A DNA stretch of 50,225 bases from assembly GCA_902786505.1 (NCBI GenBank), contig CADACS010000007.1, positions 1 through 50,225 of the forward strand. The letters run 5' to 3'. Within the stretch, counting starts at the first letter, position 1. The number at the start of each line of letters is the position of its first letter. The DNA comes from an uncultured Planctomycetota bacterium. Lineage in GTDB: Bacteria > Planctomycetota > Planctomycetia > Pirellulales > Thermoguttaceae. Below are positions 26,745 through 37,100 of this stretch, piece after piece. A program made the position numbers and the translations under genes. The notes beneath the pieces were generated by a model. The model saw only the letters and a program-made list of their open reading frames with translations, was not told where the DNA came from and did not search any database.

Positions 26745-28199
26745 ATGATACGGTTCGGCAAAGTTAAGAACATTGCGTTTGGCGTCGTTGCGGCGCTGGC
26801 CGCGACGGTCGGTCTGAGTTCATTCGACGTTCCCTCTTTCAGCGAATTGGGCGACGGGGGCGCGGCGAGCGCTCAAGAGGGCGGCCGGAACGGCGGTCGC
26901 GGCGGCCGAGGCCAAGGGCAAGGCGCCGGCGGCCAGAGATTTAACGGCGGCCAAGGCTTCAACCGCGGCGGTCAGGGCCAAGGCAATAACGGCGGTCAGG
27001 GCTTCAATCGCGGCGGTCAGGGCCAAGGCAATAACGGCGGCCGCGGCTTCAACCGCGGCGGGCAGGGCCAAGGTCAGGGTAATAACGGCGGCGACGCCAA
27101 CGGAAACCGGCGCAACGGCAGAACCGGGCCCGGAAACGGAAACGGGAACTGGACTCCCGACCAGATCGCTCGCGATATGACCGCCGAGCGGTTTGAACAC
27201 TTGAAGAACGGTCCCTTTGCCGACCGCATTAAGTCGATGGTCGGCGAAGAGCGTTGGACGCGCTGGGAGAACGGCAATTTCTCAAACGCGGCGGACGACG
27301 CGGCGAAAGCGCAGGCGGCCGCGGAAGGGCGGCTGGAGGAAATCACTTCCGACCTGACCGACGAAGAACGTCTGGAGGCGGAAGCGCGGCTGCGTTCCGG
27401 AACGGTTCCCGAATTTAACGAAGAGGGCGTTCCGCATTATTCCATTGAGACGGAAGCCGACTATTACCGTCAGGCGATGGCGCGCCGCGACGACATTCTC
27501 GTCGACGCCGTCCCGATTGCGCTGCGTTACTACGCGCGTTATATTAAGAGCAAGTACGATAAAAACGGAGACGGAATCCTCCAGCGTTCCGAATGGGAAA
27601 ACAACCTTGAAGGCGCGCAGGCGATCGATCTCAACGGCGATTGGGATATTACCGATCAGGAACTTCTCTATTACCTTGTGCGATTTGCGAAAGACCGTAC
27701 AATTTTCAATCCGGTTCCCCGGCGCGAAAACGCGCAGCGCACGAATTTCCTGACCGCGCCCGACGACGGCGCCGAATTCGAGACCCTGATTCGTCCGGCG
27801 TCGGCCGCGCCGAAGCGGCTCTCAGGCGCTGAAGCGCGCGAAGCGCAGTTGAACAACGACGGGAACGGCATGCTGGCCGATATGACCGACGAAGACGTGC
27901 GCGAACTGCTCCTTGAAGGGAACCCGGCGCTCGAGAGCGTCGAAGACGAAGAACTGCTCGACGCGTTTCTCACCGACGTCGACGAATCGACCAAGCGCGA
28001 GTTTACCGTATCGCCGGCCGTCGTGAGGGGCACGCCCGGCTGGTTTTTGGCGAATGATAAAGACGGAGACGGTCAATTGACGATTCTAGAATTTGCGCCA
28101 GGTCTCTCTCAGAAGAATCTTGCCCTGTTTGGCAAATACGACGTGGACGGAGACCAGATAATCACCGCTGAGGAAGCGCGGAAAGCGTCCGCCCAGTAA
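26745..28199 (+). CDS. Secreted glycine-rich EF-hand protein
   Basis: 484 aa. A signal peptide (about residues 1-43, hydrophobic core FGVVAALAATVGL) is followed by a low-complexity Gly/Asn/Gln/Arg segment (residues about 46-140). That segment is built of a 15-residue unit GGQGFNRGGQGQGNN. The remainder is helical and acidic with four calcium-binding EF-hand-like loops: DKNGDGILQRSE (about residue 273), DLNGDWDITDQE (about 295), DKDGDGQLTILE (about 440) and DVDGDQIITAEE (about 466). An exported calcium-binding structural or matrix protein is likely; the specific role is unknown. AGAGGGAC precedes the ATG. The SDR gene follows after 38 bp, probably in one transcript. Confidence 0.9.
   Translation: MIRFGKVKNIAFGVVAALAATVGLSSFDVPSFSELGDGGAASAQEGGRNGGRGGRGQGQGAGGQRFNGGQGFNRGGQGQGNNGGQGFNRGGQGQGNNGGRGFNRGGQGQGQGNNGGDANGNRRNGRTGPGNGNGNWTPDQIARDMTAERFEHLKNGPFADRIKSMVGEERWTRWENGNFSNAADDAAKAQAAAEGRLEEITSDLTDEERLEAEARLRSGTVPEFNEEGVPHYSIETEADYYRQAMARRDDILVDAVPIALRYYARYIKSKYDKNGDGILQRSEWENNLEGAQAIDLNGDWDITDQELLYYLVRFAKDRTIFNPVPRRENAQRTNFLTAPDDGAEFETLIRPASAAPKRLSGAEAREAQLNNDGNGMLADMTDEDVRELLLEGNPALESVEDEELLDAFLTDVDESTKREFTVSPAVVRGTPGWFLANDKDGDGQLTILEFAPGLSQKNLALFGKYDVDGDQIITAEEARKASAQ
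26955..27095 (+). repeat. In-frame 45-bp tandem repeat, three copies
   Basis: Units begin GGCTTCAA(C/T)CGCGGCGG at 26955, 27000 and 27045; the third carries a 6-bp insertion. The repeat encodes the glycine-rich segment of the EF-hand protein and preserves frame. Confidence 0.9.
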
Positions 28200-28237
28200 G
28201 CTTGGCGCCGCGACGGTTGGATCGAGGATTGTTTTTC

Positions 28238-29086
28238 ATGAGCAAAAGAAATTTGCGCGGCTCTCGCGCGATTATTACTGGCGCGTCGTCTGGAATCGGT
28301 TGGGAACTGGCGTTGGAATTCGCGCGCCGCGGCGCGTCCGTCTGCGTTATGGCGCGCCGGGAAGAACGTCTGGCGGAGCTTGTCGCCGAGCTTAACGCGA
28401 TTCGCGCGTCGTCTTTTCCGGAAAGTCCGGAGCACTTCTATGTCGCGGGCGACGTCTGCTCGGCGGACGACCGCGAACGGACGCTTACGGAAACGGAATC
28501 CCGGTTCGGCGGCATAGACGTCCTTGTCAATAACGCGGGCGCGGGCGCGACGCTCGCGATCGAAGAGACGTCCGACGAACTTGCCTGCGAGATGTTCGAT
28601 TTGAATTTTCTTTCTCCGTTTGAACTCACGAAAGGCGCGCTGCCCGCGCTGAAAGCGAGCGCGGAGTCGGCGGAGAACCGGCGCGCAGGAATCCGTCCTT
28701 TTGTCGTTAACGTGTCGTCTATCGTCGGGGTTCGCGGAACGCCTTACTTTGGCGTCTACGGCGCGTCGAAAGCGGCGCTTCTTACCTTGACGGACGCGTG
28801 GCGCGTCGAGCTCGCCGGGACGGGCGTGGAATTTCTTACGGTGACGCCGGGCACGACGTCCTCTGAATTTTTTGACAAGCTGCGCGAAGACCGGCTGCGT
28901 CCGAACCTTCCCAAGCACCGCGCGGCGACGCCAAAAGAGGTCGCGCTGGCGATTGCCAACGCGGTCGAAAAGGGCAAGAAACGCCTTGTGCCGGCGTCGA
29001 AGAGCGCGTCGCTCCTCAGCGTGATCGCGCGCTTTTGCCCCGGTTTTACCGACGGCGTTATGGCGCGCTTCGTCGTGAAAGAATAG
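28238..29086 (+). CDS. Short-chain dehydrogenase/reductase (classical SDR)
   Basis: 282 aa from the ATG at 28238; an upstream in-frame start at 28202 would add 12 residues that do not fit the family. The Rossmann NAD(P)-binding motif TGASSGIG is at about residues 13-20, an Arg-rich NADP-type segment MARREERL follows, and then LVNNAGAG. The catalytic Ser is in VVNVSSIVG and the YxxxK signature is YGASKAAL. It is a cytosolic NADP(H)-dependent oxidoreductase of unknown substrate. It lies 38 bp after the EF-hand gene and is closed by a bidirectional terminator, so the two probably form a transcript, though no functional link is evident. Confidence 0.94.
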   Translation: MSKRNLRGSRAIITGASSGIGWELALEFARRGASVCVMARREERLAELVAELNAIRASSFPESPEHFYVAGDVCSADDRERTLTETESRFGGIDVLVNNAGAGATLAIEETSDELACEMFDLNFLSPFELTKGALPALKASAESAENRRAGIRPFVVNVSSIVGVRGTPYFGVYGASKAALLTLTDAWRVELAGTGVEFLTVTPGTTSSEFFDKLREDRLRPNLPKHRAATPKEVALAIANAVEKGKKRLVPASKSASLLSVIARFCPGFTDGVMARFVVKE

Positions 29087-29112
29087 AGCCGCGCTCACAG
29101 TCGCGGAGGCGA

Positions 29113-29153
29113 ATAAAAAAGACGCCGCGTTCAGTGGACGCGGCGTCTTTTTT
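29113..29153. terminator. Bidirectional intrinsic terminator between the SDR and TraB-like genes
   Basis: GACGCCGCGT (29121-29130) pairs with ACGCGGCGTC (29138-29147), flanked by A-rich sequence on the left and seven T on the right. It serves both convergent genes. Confidence 0.9.
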
Positions 29154-29188
29154 TATTGTTTTTCCGCCAGTTTTCGTTCTGCGGACCG

Positions 29189-30271
29189 CTACTGTTTCGC
29201 GCGCATTTCCCACGCGGTCAGCCAGCGGGGCTCCTGATCGCGTTTGAGCCCGAATTCCGTCTCCAAACGCCGCGCTAGGTCGGGCAGATGCGCCGCGCCG
29301 TAGAAGATCGCGAGCTTTGTCTTGCCGTTTTTCAGTTCTTTACGCGCGGCGGCGATCGCTTTTTCGTTGCGGAGGTGAATAATGACGTTTTCGCGTTCCT
29401 CTTCGTCTCCTTCGCCGCTTCCCGATTTGACGTCCTGTTCCGCGCTCTTATAGAGTTCGATCGCGAAGAGCCGCTTGAGGGTAAGCTTCCGATCTTTCGC
29501 GAAGAGCAGGGCGACCGTCCAGCCTTCCGTTTGACCGAGCGCATTGTTGTAGAACGAGTCAAAGAATGTGTCGACGACAAAATTCTCGACGTCTCCGTTC
29601 GAAATGAGTTTGCCGACGAAATCTTCCGCGTCGATATCGCCGCGGCGGAGATTGTCGGCCGCGTAGTCGACCCCGTCCATCTGATAGACCATGTCGAGCA
29701 TGCGGCTCATCGCCACCTGCGAAAAGGAGACGAAGTCGAGCGGGTCGATCCGTTCTTTTTCGTTTTTCTCTTTGGCTTTCTCTTTAGCGGCGCGCTCTTC
29801 TTCGACGAGCGCTTTGATATCGGTCCCCTTAGGCGCGACGAGTTCAAAGACGACGACGTCGTACTCCGCGAACGCCTTATTGAGCTGTTCGTAATACGCG
29901 GCGTCGGCGAGATGGATCGCGCCGATGAGATCGACGGAGACGGGGTTCGTTTGGCCTTCGGAGTTTGTGAATTCGCCGGCGAACCGCACGATCGACGTCT
30001 GCAGCTCGACGGGCGCGTTGTTCTCATACTGGAGCCGGAACCATTGCGTCTCCTGCTTTTTTTCGTTAGAATCGGCGGAGGCCGAATCGTCGGACGTTTG
30101 GCCGCTCGTTTCGGACGCGGTCGGTTCGTCTGCGGGATAAGCGGCGTGCGCCGCGTTTTGCGCGGTCGGCGCGAACGCTAGGAGGAAGACGGCGAGGAGC
30201 GCGGACGCGAGCCGCGCCTTTCCGCGGGACGGGGCGGAGGACGCGTTGACTGTTGGATACAAGGCGGTCAT
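29189..30271 (-). CDS. Secreted TraB/PrgY/GumN-like protein
   Basis: 360 aa. The signal peptide spans about residues 1-43, with the hydrophobic core LASALLAVFLLAFAPTA. A Ser/Thr/Asp/Glu-rich linker follows. The TraB-type fold shows the first motif LIGAIHLADAAYYEQLN followed by VVVFELVAPKG (about residues 113-145) and the second conserved motif LAIFYGAAHLPDLARRL near the C terminus (about residues 323-340). The two motifs carry the His/Glu residues thought to form a metal-binding site in this family, with proposed but unproven peptidase-like activity. A Lys/Glu-rich insert sits at residues 155-185. GGAG precedes the ATG. A good promoter lies at 30413-30441. Confidence 0.82.
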   Translation of the reverse strand: MTALYPTVNASSAPSRGKARLASALLAVFLLAFAPTAQNAAHAAYPADEPTASETSGQTSDDSASADSNEKKQETQWFRLQYENNAPVELQTSIVRFAGEFTNSEGQTNPVSVDLIGAIHLADAAYYEQLNKAFAEYDVVVFELVAPKGTDIKALVEEERAAKEKAKEKNEKERIDPLDFVSFSQVAMSRMLDMVYQMDGVDYAADNLRRGDIDAEDFVGKLISNGDVENFVVDTFFDSFYNNALGQTEGWTVALLFAKDRKLTLKRLFAIELYKSAEQDVKSGSGEGDEEERENVIIHLRNEKAIAAARKELKNGKTKLAIFYGAAHLPDLARRLETEFGLKRDQEPRWLTAWEMRAKQ

Positions 30272-30412
30272 AGATTTCTCCTTAAACGGTTTAACCGTTC
30301 GGGTTATTTCCTTTTGAAAACCGGCTCAAGCGGCGCGATTGCGACAGACGCTCGCTGGATCGCATAAAAGGGAGATATTTCGGGGATATTTAAGGGAACT
30401 AACAATATTTAT

Positions 30413-30441
30413 ATTGTATCAAAATAAGAGCGATTTTACAA
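30413..30441 (-). promoter_or_regulatory. Promoter of the TraB-like gene
   Basis: Leftward TTGTAA (30441-30436), 17-bp spacer, TACAAT (30418-30413). The expected start near 30406 gives a leader of about 135 nt. Confidence 0.75.
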
Positions 30442-30572
30442 GAATTGTTTCGAATTGAAACACTTTTTGCAAAAAATCGCAACACAACCGCGCCAAAACG
30501 ATCCGGCGCGATTTTTCCTGATTCCAAACGCGCGGAGGTCTCGACAGGCAGACTGAGCTTTTGCTAATTAGA

Positions 30573-30603
30573 ATATTCGTTAAAACTGTTAAAACGCGAA
30601 TAT
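30573..30603. promoter_or_regulatory. Candidate operator: direct repeat within an inverted repeat
   Basis: GTTAAAAC-T-GTTAAAAC (30579-30595) lies inside the inverted pair ATATTCG (30573-30579) / CGAATAT (30597-30603). It sits in the shared upstream region of the TraB-like gene and the giant gene. Regulator identity is unknown. Confidence 0.35.
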
Positions 30604-30763
30604 GTTGCCGAAAGGTTTTCTTTTAGTGTAAAGATAAAATTTGCGCGACCTGTTTATTGGGACAGGACTCCAAAAAAAAGAGCCGTTTTTTCCAAGCGGA
30701 AATAGACTGGACCATGAAATCTGATTATATTAGATTGAATGTGGGGCGGTCTATTGCCGCAGC

Positions 30764-30960
30764 GCGCGTTTTGTGAGAGCAAACGCGCCGAAGGTAGAAC
30801 GCTCGCCTTGCCGGAGCGCGCCTTTGTTGAGGGGGGCGAACCGGTCAAACTAGACGGCGTTTTCGCGTCTTGCCGACATGTCCTAGACGCGAAAGCCACT
30901 GGAATCGTTGAACGTTCAAAGCGCGGTCGAACGACTTGACCGCGAGTCGTCGGCGACTCG
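30764..30960 (+). repeat. Cluster of four perfect inverted repeats upstream of the giant gene
   Basis: GCGCGTTT/AAACGCGC (30764-30771, 30781-30788); TTTCGCGTCT/AGACGCGAAA (30861-30870, 30885-30894); CGCGGTC/GACCGCG (30922-30928, 30938-30944); CGAGTCG/CGACTCG (30943-30949, 30954-30960, loop TCGG). A perfect palindrome TTGAACGTTCAA sits at 30908-30919. No T-runs follow, so these are not terminators. They probably form a structured leader or binding sites for the giant gene that starts at 31131. Confidence 0.7.
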
Positions 30961-31130
30961 AAAGCGGTCGGGAATTCGACTGCGACACGATTCGTTCGCA
31001 GACTTTGCGCCTAGACGAACCGAACGTCGGACACGGCGTAAAGTCGACGCGATTTGAACTGGACGACGCGTGTATCGCGCCGACGCGCGAGCTTAAATTT
31101 TAGGTTGGTTTTAGTTATCAGGTGACACAT

Positions 31131-34100
31131 ATGTCGTTATCGCGAAATAATAAAATTTGGAGCGTCGCTGAATCGCTGTTGGAACGTCTTGGCAATAAGA
31201 AGCGTTCCGCGAACCGTCGTGAGCAGAAACCGAAGAAACTTTTCGTAGACCAACTCGAAGAACGCCAGCTCCTCAGTTTGACCGTCGCGTCGACGGAAAA
31301 CTTGCTCGTCAATCCGAGCTGGCAAGATATTCGCGGCGACATTGCCGTCGATTCCAACAAGGCGGGCGACGTGGTCGTCGCGTGGACGTCTGCGGATCGG
31401 CTGATGAATCCGGATTATGACGCGAACGACCCGGAATCGTCCTATTACAAGACCGACGAAAACGGCGCCTACGTCGAAGACCTGAACGTTTACGCGCGAT
31501 ACCTGACCGACGAGGTCCAGATCGTAACGATTCCGCAGGAGAGCGTTCCGGGCACGCTGCTTGCCGACGACGGTCAGTCGTACGACTCCAGCTCCTACAC
31601 GCCGGTAACCGCTAAGAGCGGCTGGTACGAAGTAACGACGACCGGCGACGACGGCTCCGAGCAGACGCTGTACGTCAAAGGGACGATTCAGAAAGGCACG
31701 AAAGCGCTCGTCGCCGCCGACGGAACGGTCTATCCGTTCGACTCGTACGTCGCGCTCACGACCGGCTGGTACGAAGTCTCCAAGACGAACGCCGCCGGCG
31801 AAGAAGAAGCGACGGTCGTCCAGGGTTCTATCGTTCAGGCGGGCTCGTTCGAGCTCCTCTTCAACGCGAACGAATCCCAGCGCTTCTCGATCTACGATTC
31901 CGGCGTTCTCCGCGGCGAAAACGACACGTACAATACGTCGAACTCCATCTCTTACTTCTACATCGGTCTGTACGCAGAAAACGAACTGACGTGGGCCCTC
32001 TTCAAGTACGACGCGAACCTTCTTCCGGGCGACAACGCGGCGAATCTTCAGGCGGCGATCCGCGCGATTCCCGGCGGCGAATATTCCGAGGTTACCGTCA
32101 ACGCGTACAGCGAGACCGACTTTGACATTACGTTCAACGGCGAAAACTGGGCCGGTTACGATCTGCCCGACATGCGCGTTTCGAACAACTATTACGCCGA
32201 CATTACCAACCTGCTTTCGACGGTTAAAGCGTCCAGCTTCGACATTACCGACCTCAACGGCGCCACGAACTTCCAGAAGCTGATTCTCCGCGACCTTTTC
32301 GGAACGAAATACACGACCAAGATTTCCGAAATCATCAATACCGTCGGGAAGGGCGAAGTCATTCGCCAGCTGCAAGTCGCGCGCGATTCGCTCGTCGACA
32401 CGCTCACGAGCGGCGTCGTTACCACGGTCAACGACGTTAAGACGATTACCGCGTACAACAACAACGGCAACAAGAGCGGTTTGGTCGTCAACGCCGATCC
32501 TTACGTTACCGCTCAGGCTATTCAGAACGCGTTCAACAACGCGTCGAACACGGCGACGCTCTACGCGCCGATTACCCGCGGCTACGAGTACAACGAGACG
32601 ACGCACCGCTACGAATACACCTCGGAACCGACCCGCGCGTACGCCTCGAACGAGTCCTACGGCTCGATGCAGGCCGCGATTAAGACGCTCGAAGTCAAAG
32701 TCGAGCCCGTCCCCGGCGCCAACAATCAGTTCATGATTACGTTCACGGGCGCGTCCGGCCTGACCAATCAGGATTCGCTCATCGTTTCCGCGGCGACGTC
32801 CGTAACGAAGTCGGGCAAGACGTACGTCTACTCCGATCTCGTCCGTCACAACAACCGCACGGGCGCCTACGAATACACCGGCTCCTACGATTACGACGTC
32901 GCGACCGCGACCGTTACGGTTAAGGAATCGAGCGAGGTCTTCCGCGTCAACTCGACCGAGATCGCCGAATTCGTTATCGACGGCGACGGCGACATTGTTA
33001 ACGACCGCGAAGGTCTCCCGCTCATCGCCGGAACCGGCCGCACGAACCAATACAAGCCGTCCGTGGCGGTCAGCAACGACGGATCGTTCGTTATTACGTG
33101 GGTCAGCGACAATCCCGATTCACTCCAGCGCTACAATCAGACAGACGTCTACGCGCGCCGCTTTACCGTTCAGGGCTATCTCCCGGAACCGGGCGAAGGC
33201 GGATACGATCCGAACTATACCGTTAACTTCTACGCCAACGGCACGACGGACGGCCAGCTTGGCTATCAGCCGCCGGAAACCGCGTTCGACACGTCGTTCG
33301 TCGCCGATCCGTTCGCGCTCGACGCTTCTTCGAACGTCAAAATTCAATGCGTCGCGCCGGTCGCCGCGGAATTCGTCGTCAACGCGTCCCTCAACGGGAT
33401 TCAGACCGACCCGTGCGTTTCCGCCGACGAAGACGGCAACTTCATCGTAACGTGGACGTACATCGCGCAGGACAACAGCTATTTCGGCGGTATTTACGGC
33501 CGTCAGTTCAATAACGAAGCGCAGCCGACTACGGGCGATATTACGTTCGCGAGCAGCCAGGTCAGCTCGAACTACTACGGCCCGTCCTACGTCGCTATGT
33601 CGTCCGACGGATTCGCCGTCGTTACCTGGAATTACGGAACCGACTTCTATCAATCGGTTCTCGAACCGTACAACGACGTCTTCATTATCGACGCGCAGCT
33701 CGTCGCGAGCAACGCCTACGGCTCGAGCGTTTCCTTCGACTACAACGACCGTTACGCGCTTGCCTTTACGCAAGAGGAAGCCGACGGCGTCGGCGGCACG
33801 CCCGCGCTGCCCGTTACCAACTCGTACGTAACCGTTTACGAGATTTCCGCCGTTGAAACGGAACCGGAAGATACCGACGTCTTCGCCACCTCCACCTCTA
33901 ACGGGGATACGAACTCCAACAACAATACCAACGGGAACGACAACCAGACGAACGCCGCGGCCGCGTCGGGCGTCATCGCGGTCGGCGAACGCAAGACGAG
34001 CACGTCTTACGAAGCGGCCCAGATTCTCGGTCAGACGCTCGTCAACGCGATTACGGTCGGCGATCAGGGCAATCCGTCGGTCGGAATGGACGCGGACGGC

Positions 34101-37100
34101 GACGTTTTCGTCGCGTATCAGGGTCTCGGTCTCGATATTCAGTCGATTACGAAAGCGAACCTTGCGAATCTCTACGCGAGCGATTACGACGATCTTTACA
34201 TTCAGCTCAAGTGGGAAGATTTCGAGAACAACAACCTGTGCTACAAGCACAAGCAGTTCTACCGCGGCAATAAGTACTCGTACGAAGACAAGAACGCCGA
34301 CCTCATCAGCTTCATTCAGCTCGCGTTGGGCTGGGGCTACGACGAACTCGGCAACTTCACCGACAACGGCGCGACGCCGATCTATCAGATCCACAACTAC
34401 GACTGCATCGACGTCGACAGCTACATCCGCTACTTCCTGTCGGTCGCTCAGAAAGAGGGCGCCACGACGGAACAGATCACGCGTCTGGACGCCGTTCTCG
34501 AAACGATGCTCGCGCCTCTTCGCAACAACGGCTACGACGTCAGCTATGTCAACTACGGTCAGACCGTTTACGGCGACTCGATCGCGAACGCGAACGCCAG
34601 TACGAACACGGATTCGACGAACGGCAATACGGACGCCAACGCCCAAGTCAATATTATCACGGACGCTTCGGTAATTTCCGGCGTCGTCAGCAGCTACCGC
34701 AACGGCTCGAACGCCTGCTTCTATCTGTCGCTGCCGACCCAGTACGTTTCCTCCGGAACGCTCGCGTTCAATATCGGCATTGCGACGGCCCGCGACAATC
34801 AGACGACCAATGAAGACACCTGCGAATCCGTCTCCTTCGGAATCGGCGATTACTTCTCCAACGGTTTCCTGACTAAGCCGCTTGAAATGGCTCAGGCGCT
34901 CTCCGACGCGTTGAACGCGCTCAATATGTGCGCGGGCGAAGACAACTGCTTCGTCGTCCGCCTCGTTCCGCTTTCCGAAATTGAATTCTATCAAGGCACG
35001 ATCGGCGAGATCGGGCTCGACGTCGAACAGTTCCAGTACCTGTACAAGTACACGCAGGACAGCGTCGAATACTACGGAATGCGCACGGTCGACGGATTCG
35101 TCGGGCTCCAGATTACCGCTCAGGGCTCGCTCCACGACACGCCGCTGTACATTCGTCCCGATTACGACGCCACGTCCCTTAAGCTTCTGGATCAGGCGAG
35201 CGACGACGCCGACTACGGCTTCTATACCGGTCTGTACGTCGAGCGCTACGGCGAACTTGGCAACCTGCAGACGAACGCGCATGTCGCCAATACGTCGAAC
35301 GGCGACGTCATCGTCGTTTGGGGCAAAGAAGCCAATACCGACGCGAAGAGCCGAAACGACCTCTATCCGAACATTGGCAACTCGCTCGACGTCGAATACT
35401 CGCACGTCTATCTGCGCGCGTTCACCGAATCGACCGACACCGCCGGTCCGATCGTTACGAACACGTCGCTCCCGAACGGCCAAAAGGTCGACGACAACCA
35501 GACGGTAACCTCCGCCGTTAAAGACATGGTCGTCTCCTTCAGCGAAGACCTGCTCACGCTCGCCGACGCGGAGAACGCCGCGACCCTGCAGGATTCCTCC
35601 TATATCCGTCTCCACGCGGTCGACAACGTCTCCAACTGGTATCTGCTCGAAGACGGCGTTATCGTCGCGGGCGCGATCGAAAGCGTTACGTTCGGCCTGA
35701 ACGCGTCCGAGCAGCTCGCGCGCGACACGGTCGACGAAAACGGCAATCCGATCGAACAGATCAATTACGGCGACCTCGCTTACGGCACGAACCGCTACGA
35801 AGCGGTCGTTCACTTCGCCGACGGATTTGAACCGGACGACGGAAACTACACGCTCGTGTGCTCCTCCATGGTTCAGGATACGGCGCGCAACGCGATCTAC
35901 AGCCAAGGCTACGCGCCCGACGGAAGCTCCGCCGGATACGACGGAAAAGATTGGGCGCTCGATTTCAGCGTCATCCGCCTCAACGAAGCGCTCGGCTTTA
36001 CCTATACCGACTCCTTCCGCTATAACGACTACATCCCGGTTACTTACGTCCACGACACGGCCGCCGACGGCTCCTTCGAGCACGACGCGGTCGATACGAA
36101 CCGCGTTCTCAATCAGACGACGCGTTCTTCGATCGTCGACGAATCGAGCGATTACGGTCCGAACACGGCGCAGGCGATCGCGTCGAATTCGAACGGCGAC
36201 AGCGTCGTCGTTTGGGTCGAATCCGAAGAATCGGTCGACGCGTCCGGCAAGTATCAGATTACCAAGACGGTTTACGCGCGCACCTACCGCGCCCTCTACG
36301 TCCTCGACGCCGAAGGGAACCGCTCTCAGGTCATCAGTCAGGACAAGTCGGAAGGCGTTCTTATCGAAGTTTACTCCGATACCGGAACCTATAACTCCAA
36401 GGGCGTTCTTACTTCGACGGTTACCGGCAAGAAGTTCACCGACCCGCGTCAGGCGTCCGTCGCTATGGACGACAAAGGCGAATTCTGCGTCGTGTGGGAC
36501 ATGTACACCGACGCGCAAGGCGAAGACGGCAGCCGCGACGTCTATATGGCGAAATACGCGTTTAACGGCGGTAGAATGTCGATTAACGGCAACTCGACCG
36601 ATCCGATGCGCGCGAACGTCGAAACCGACGAAGATCAGCAGTACGCTGCGGTCGCTATGGACTCCGACGGCGATATCGTCGTCGTGTGGGAAAGCTACAA
36701 CCAGGACGGCAGCGGCTGGGGCATTTACGGCCGCCGGTTCGTAACGAACGGTCTTTCCTACGGTTATCAGAATACAATCCAAGTCCTCCAGTTCGTCGGC
36801 ACGGTCAATATTCTGGGCGACGTCCTCACGATTTCCGGCGCGGCCGACGGCCAAGACTACACGGTCGCCGTTCCGCTTTCCGTCGAAATGCGCGCCAACG
36901 CGACGAACATCAAAGCGGCGCTCGTCGGAACCGGCCTCTTTACGGAAACGGATCTCGAAGTCGCGGTCAGCGCGGCGGGCGAGATCTCGATCGAATACAA
37001 GGGCGAATACACCGCGACTTACGTCGATATGATGGAAGTTTCGACGAACAATCCGGACCTGATTGTCAACGTCGAGATGCGTCAGACCGGCGTCGCCGGC

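Noticed and set aside
30272..30763. Possible tRNA or small protein gene in the AT-rich gap upstream of the giant gene
   Set aside because: No cloverleaf with a TTCRA-type T-loop and no open frame with a ribosome-binding site was found; only the TraB promoter and the nested repeat stand out.
31137..33050. A 637-codon antisense frame over the start of the giant gene
   Set aside because: Same codon-bias artefact as the larger antisense frame; composition is not protein-like.
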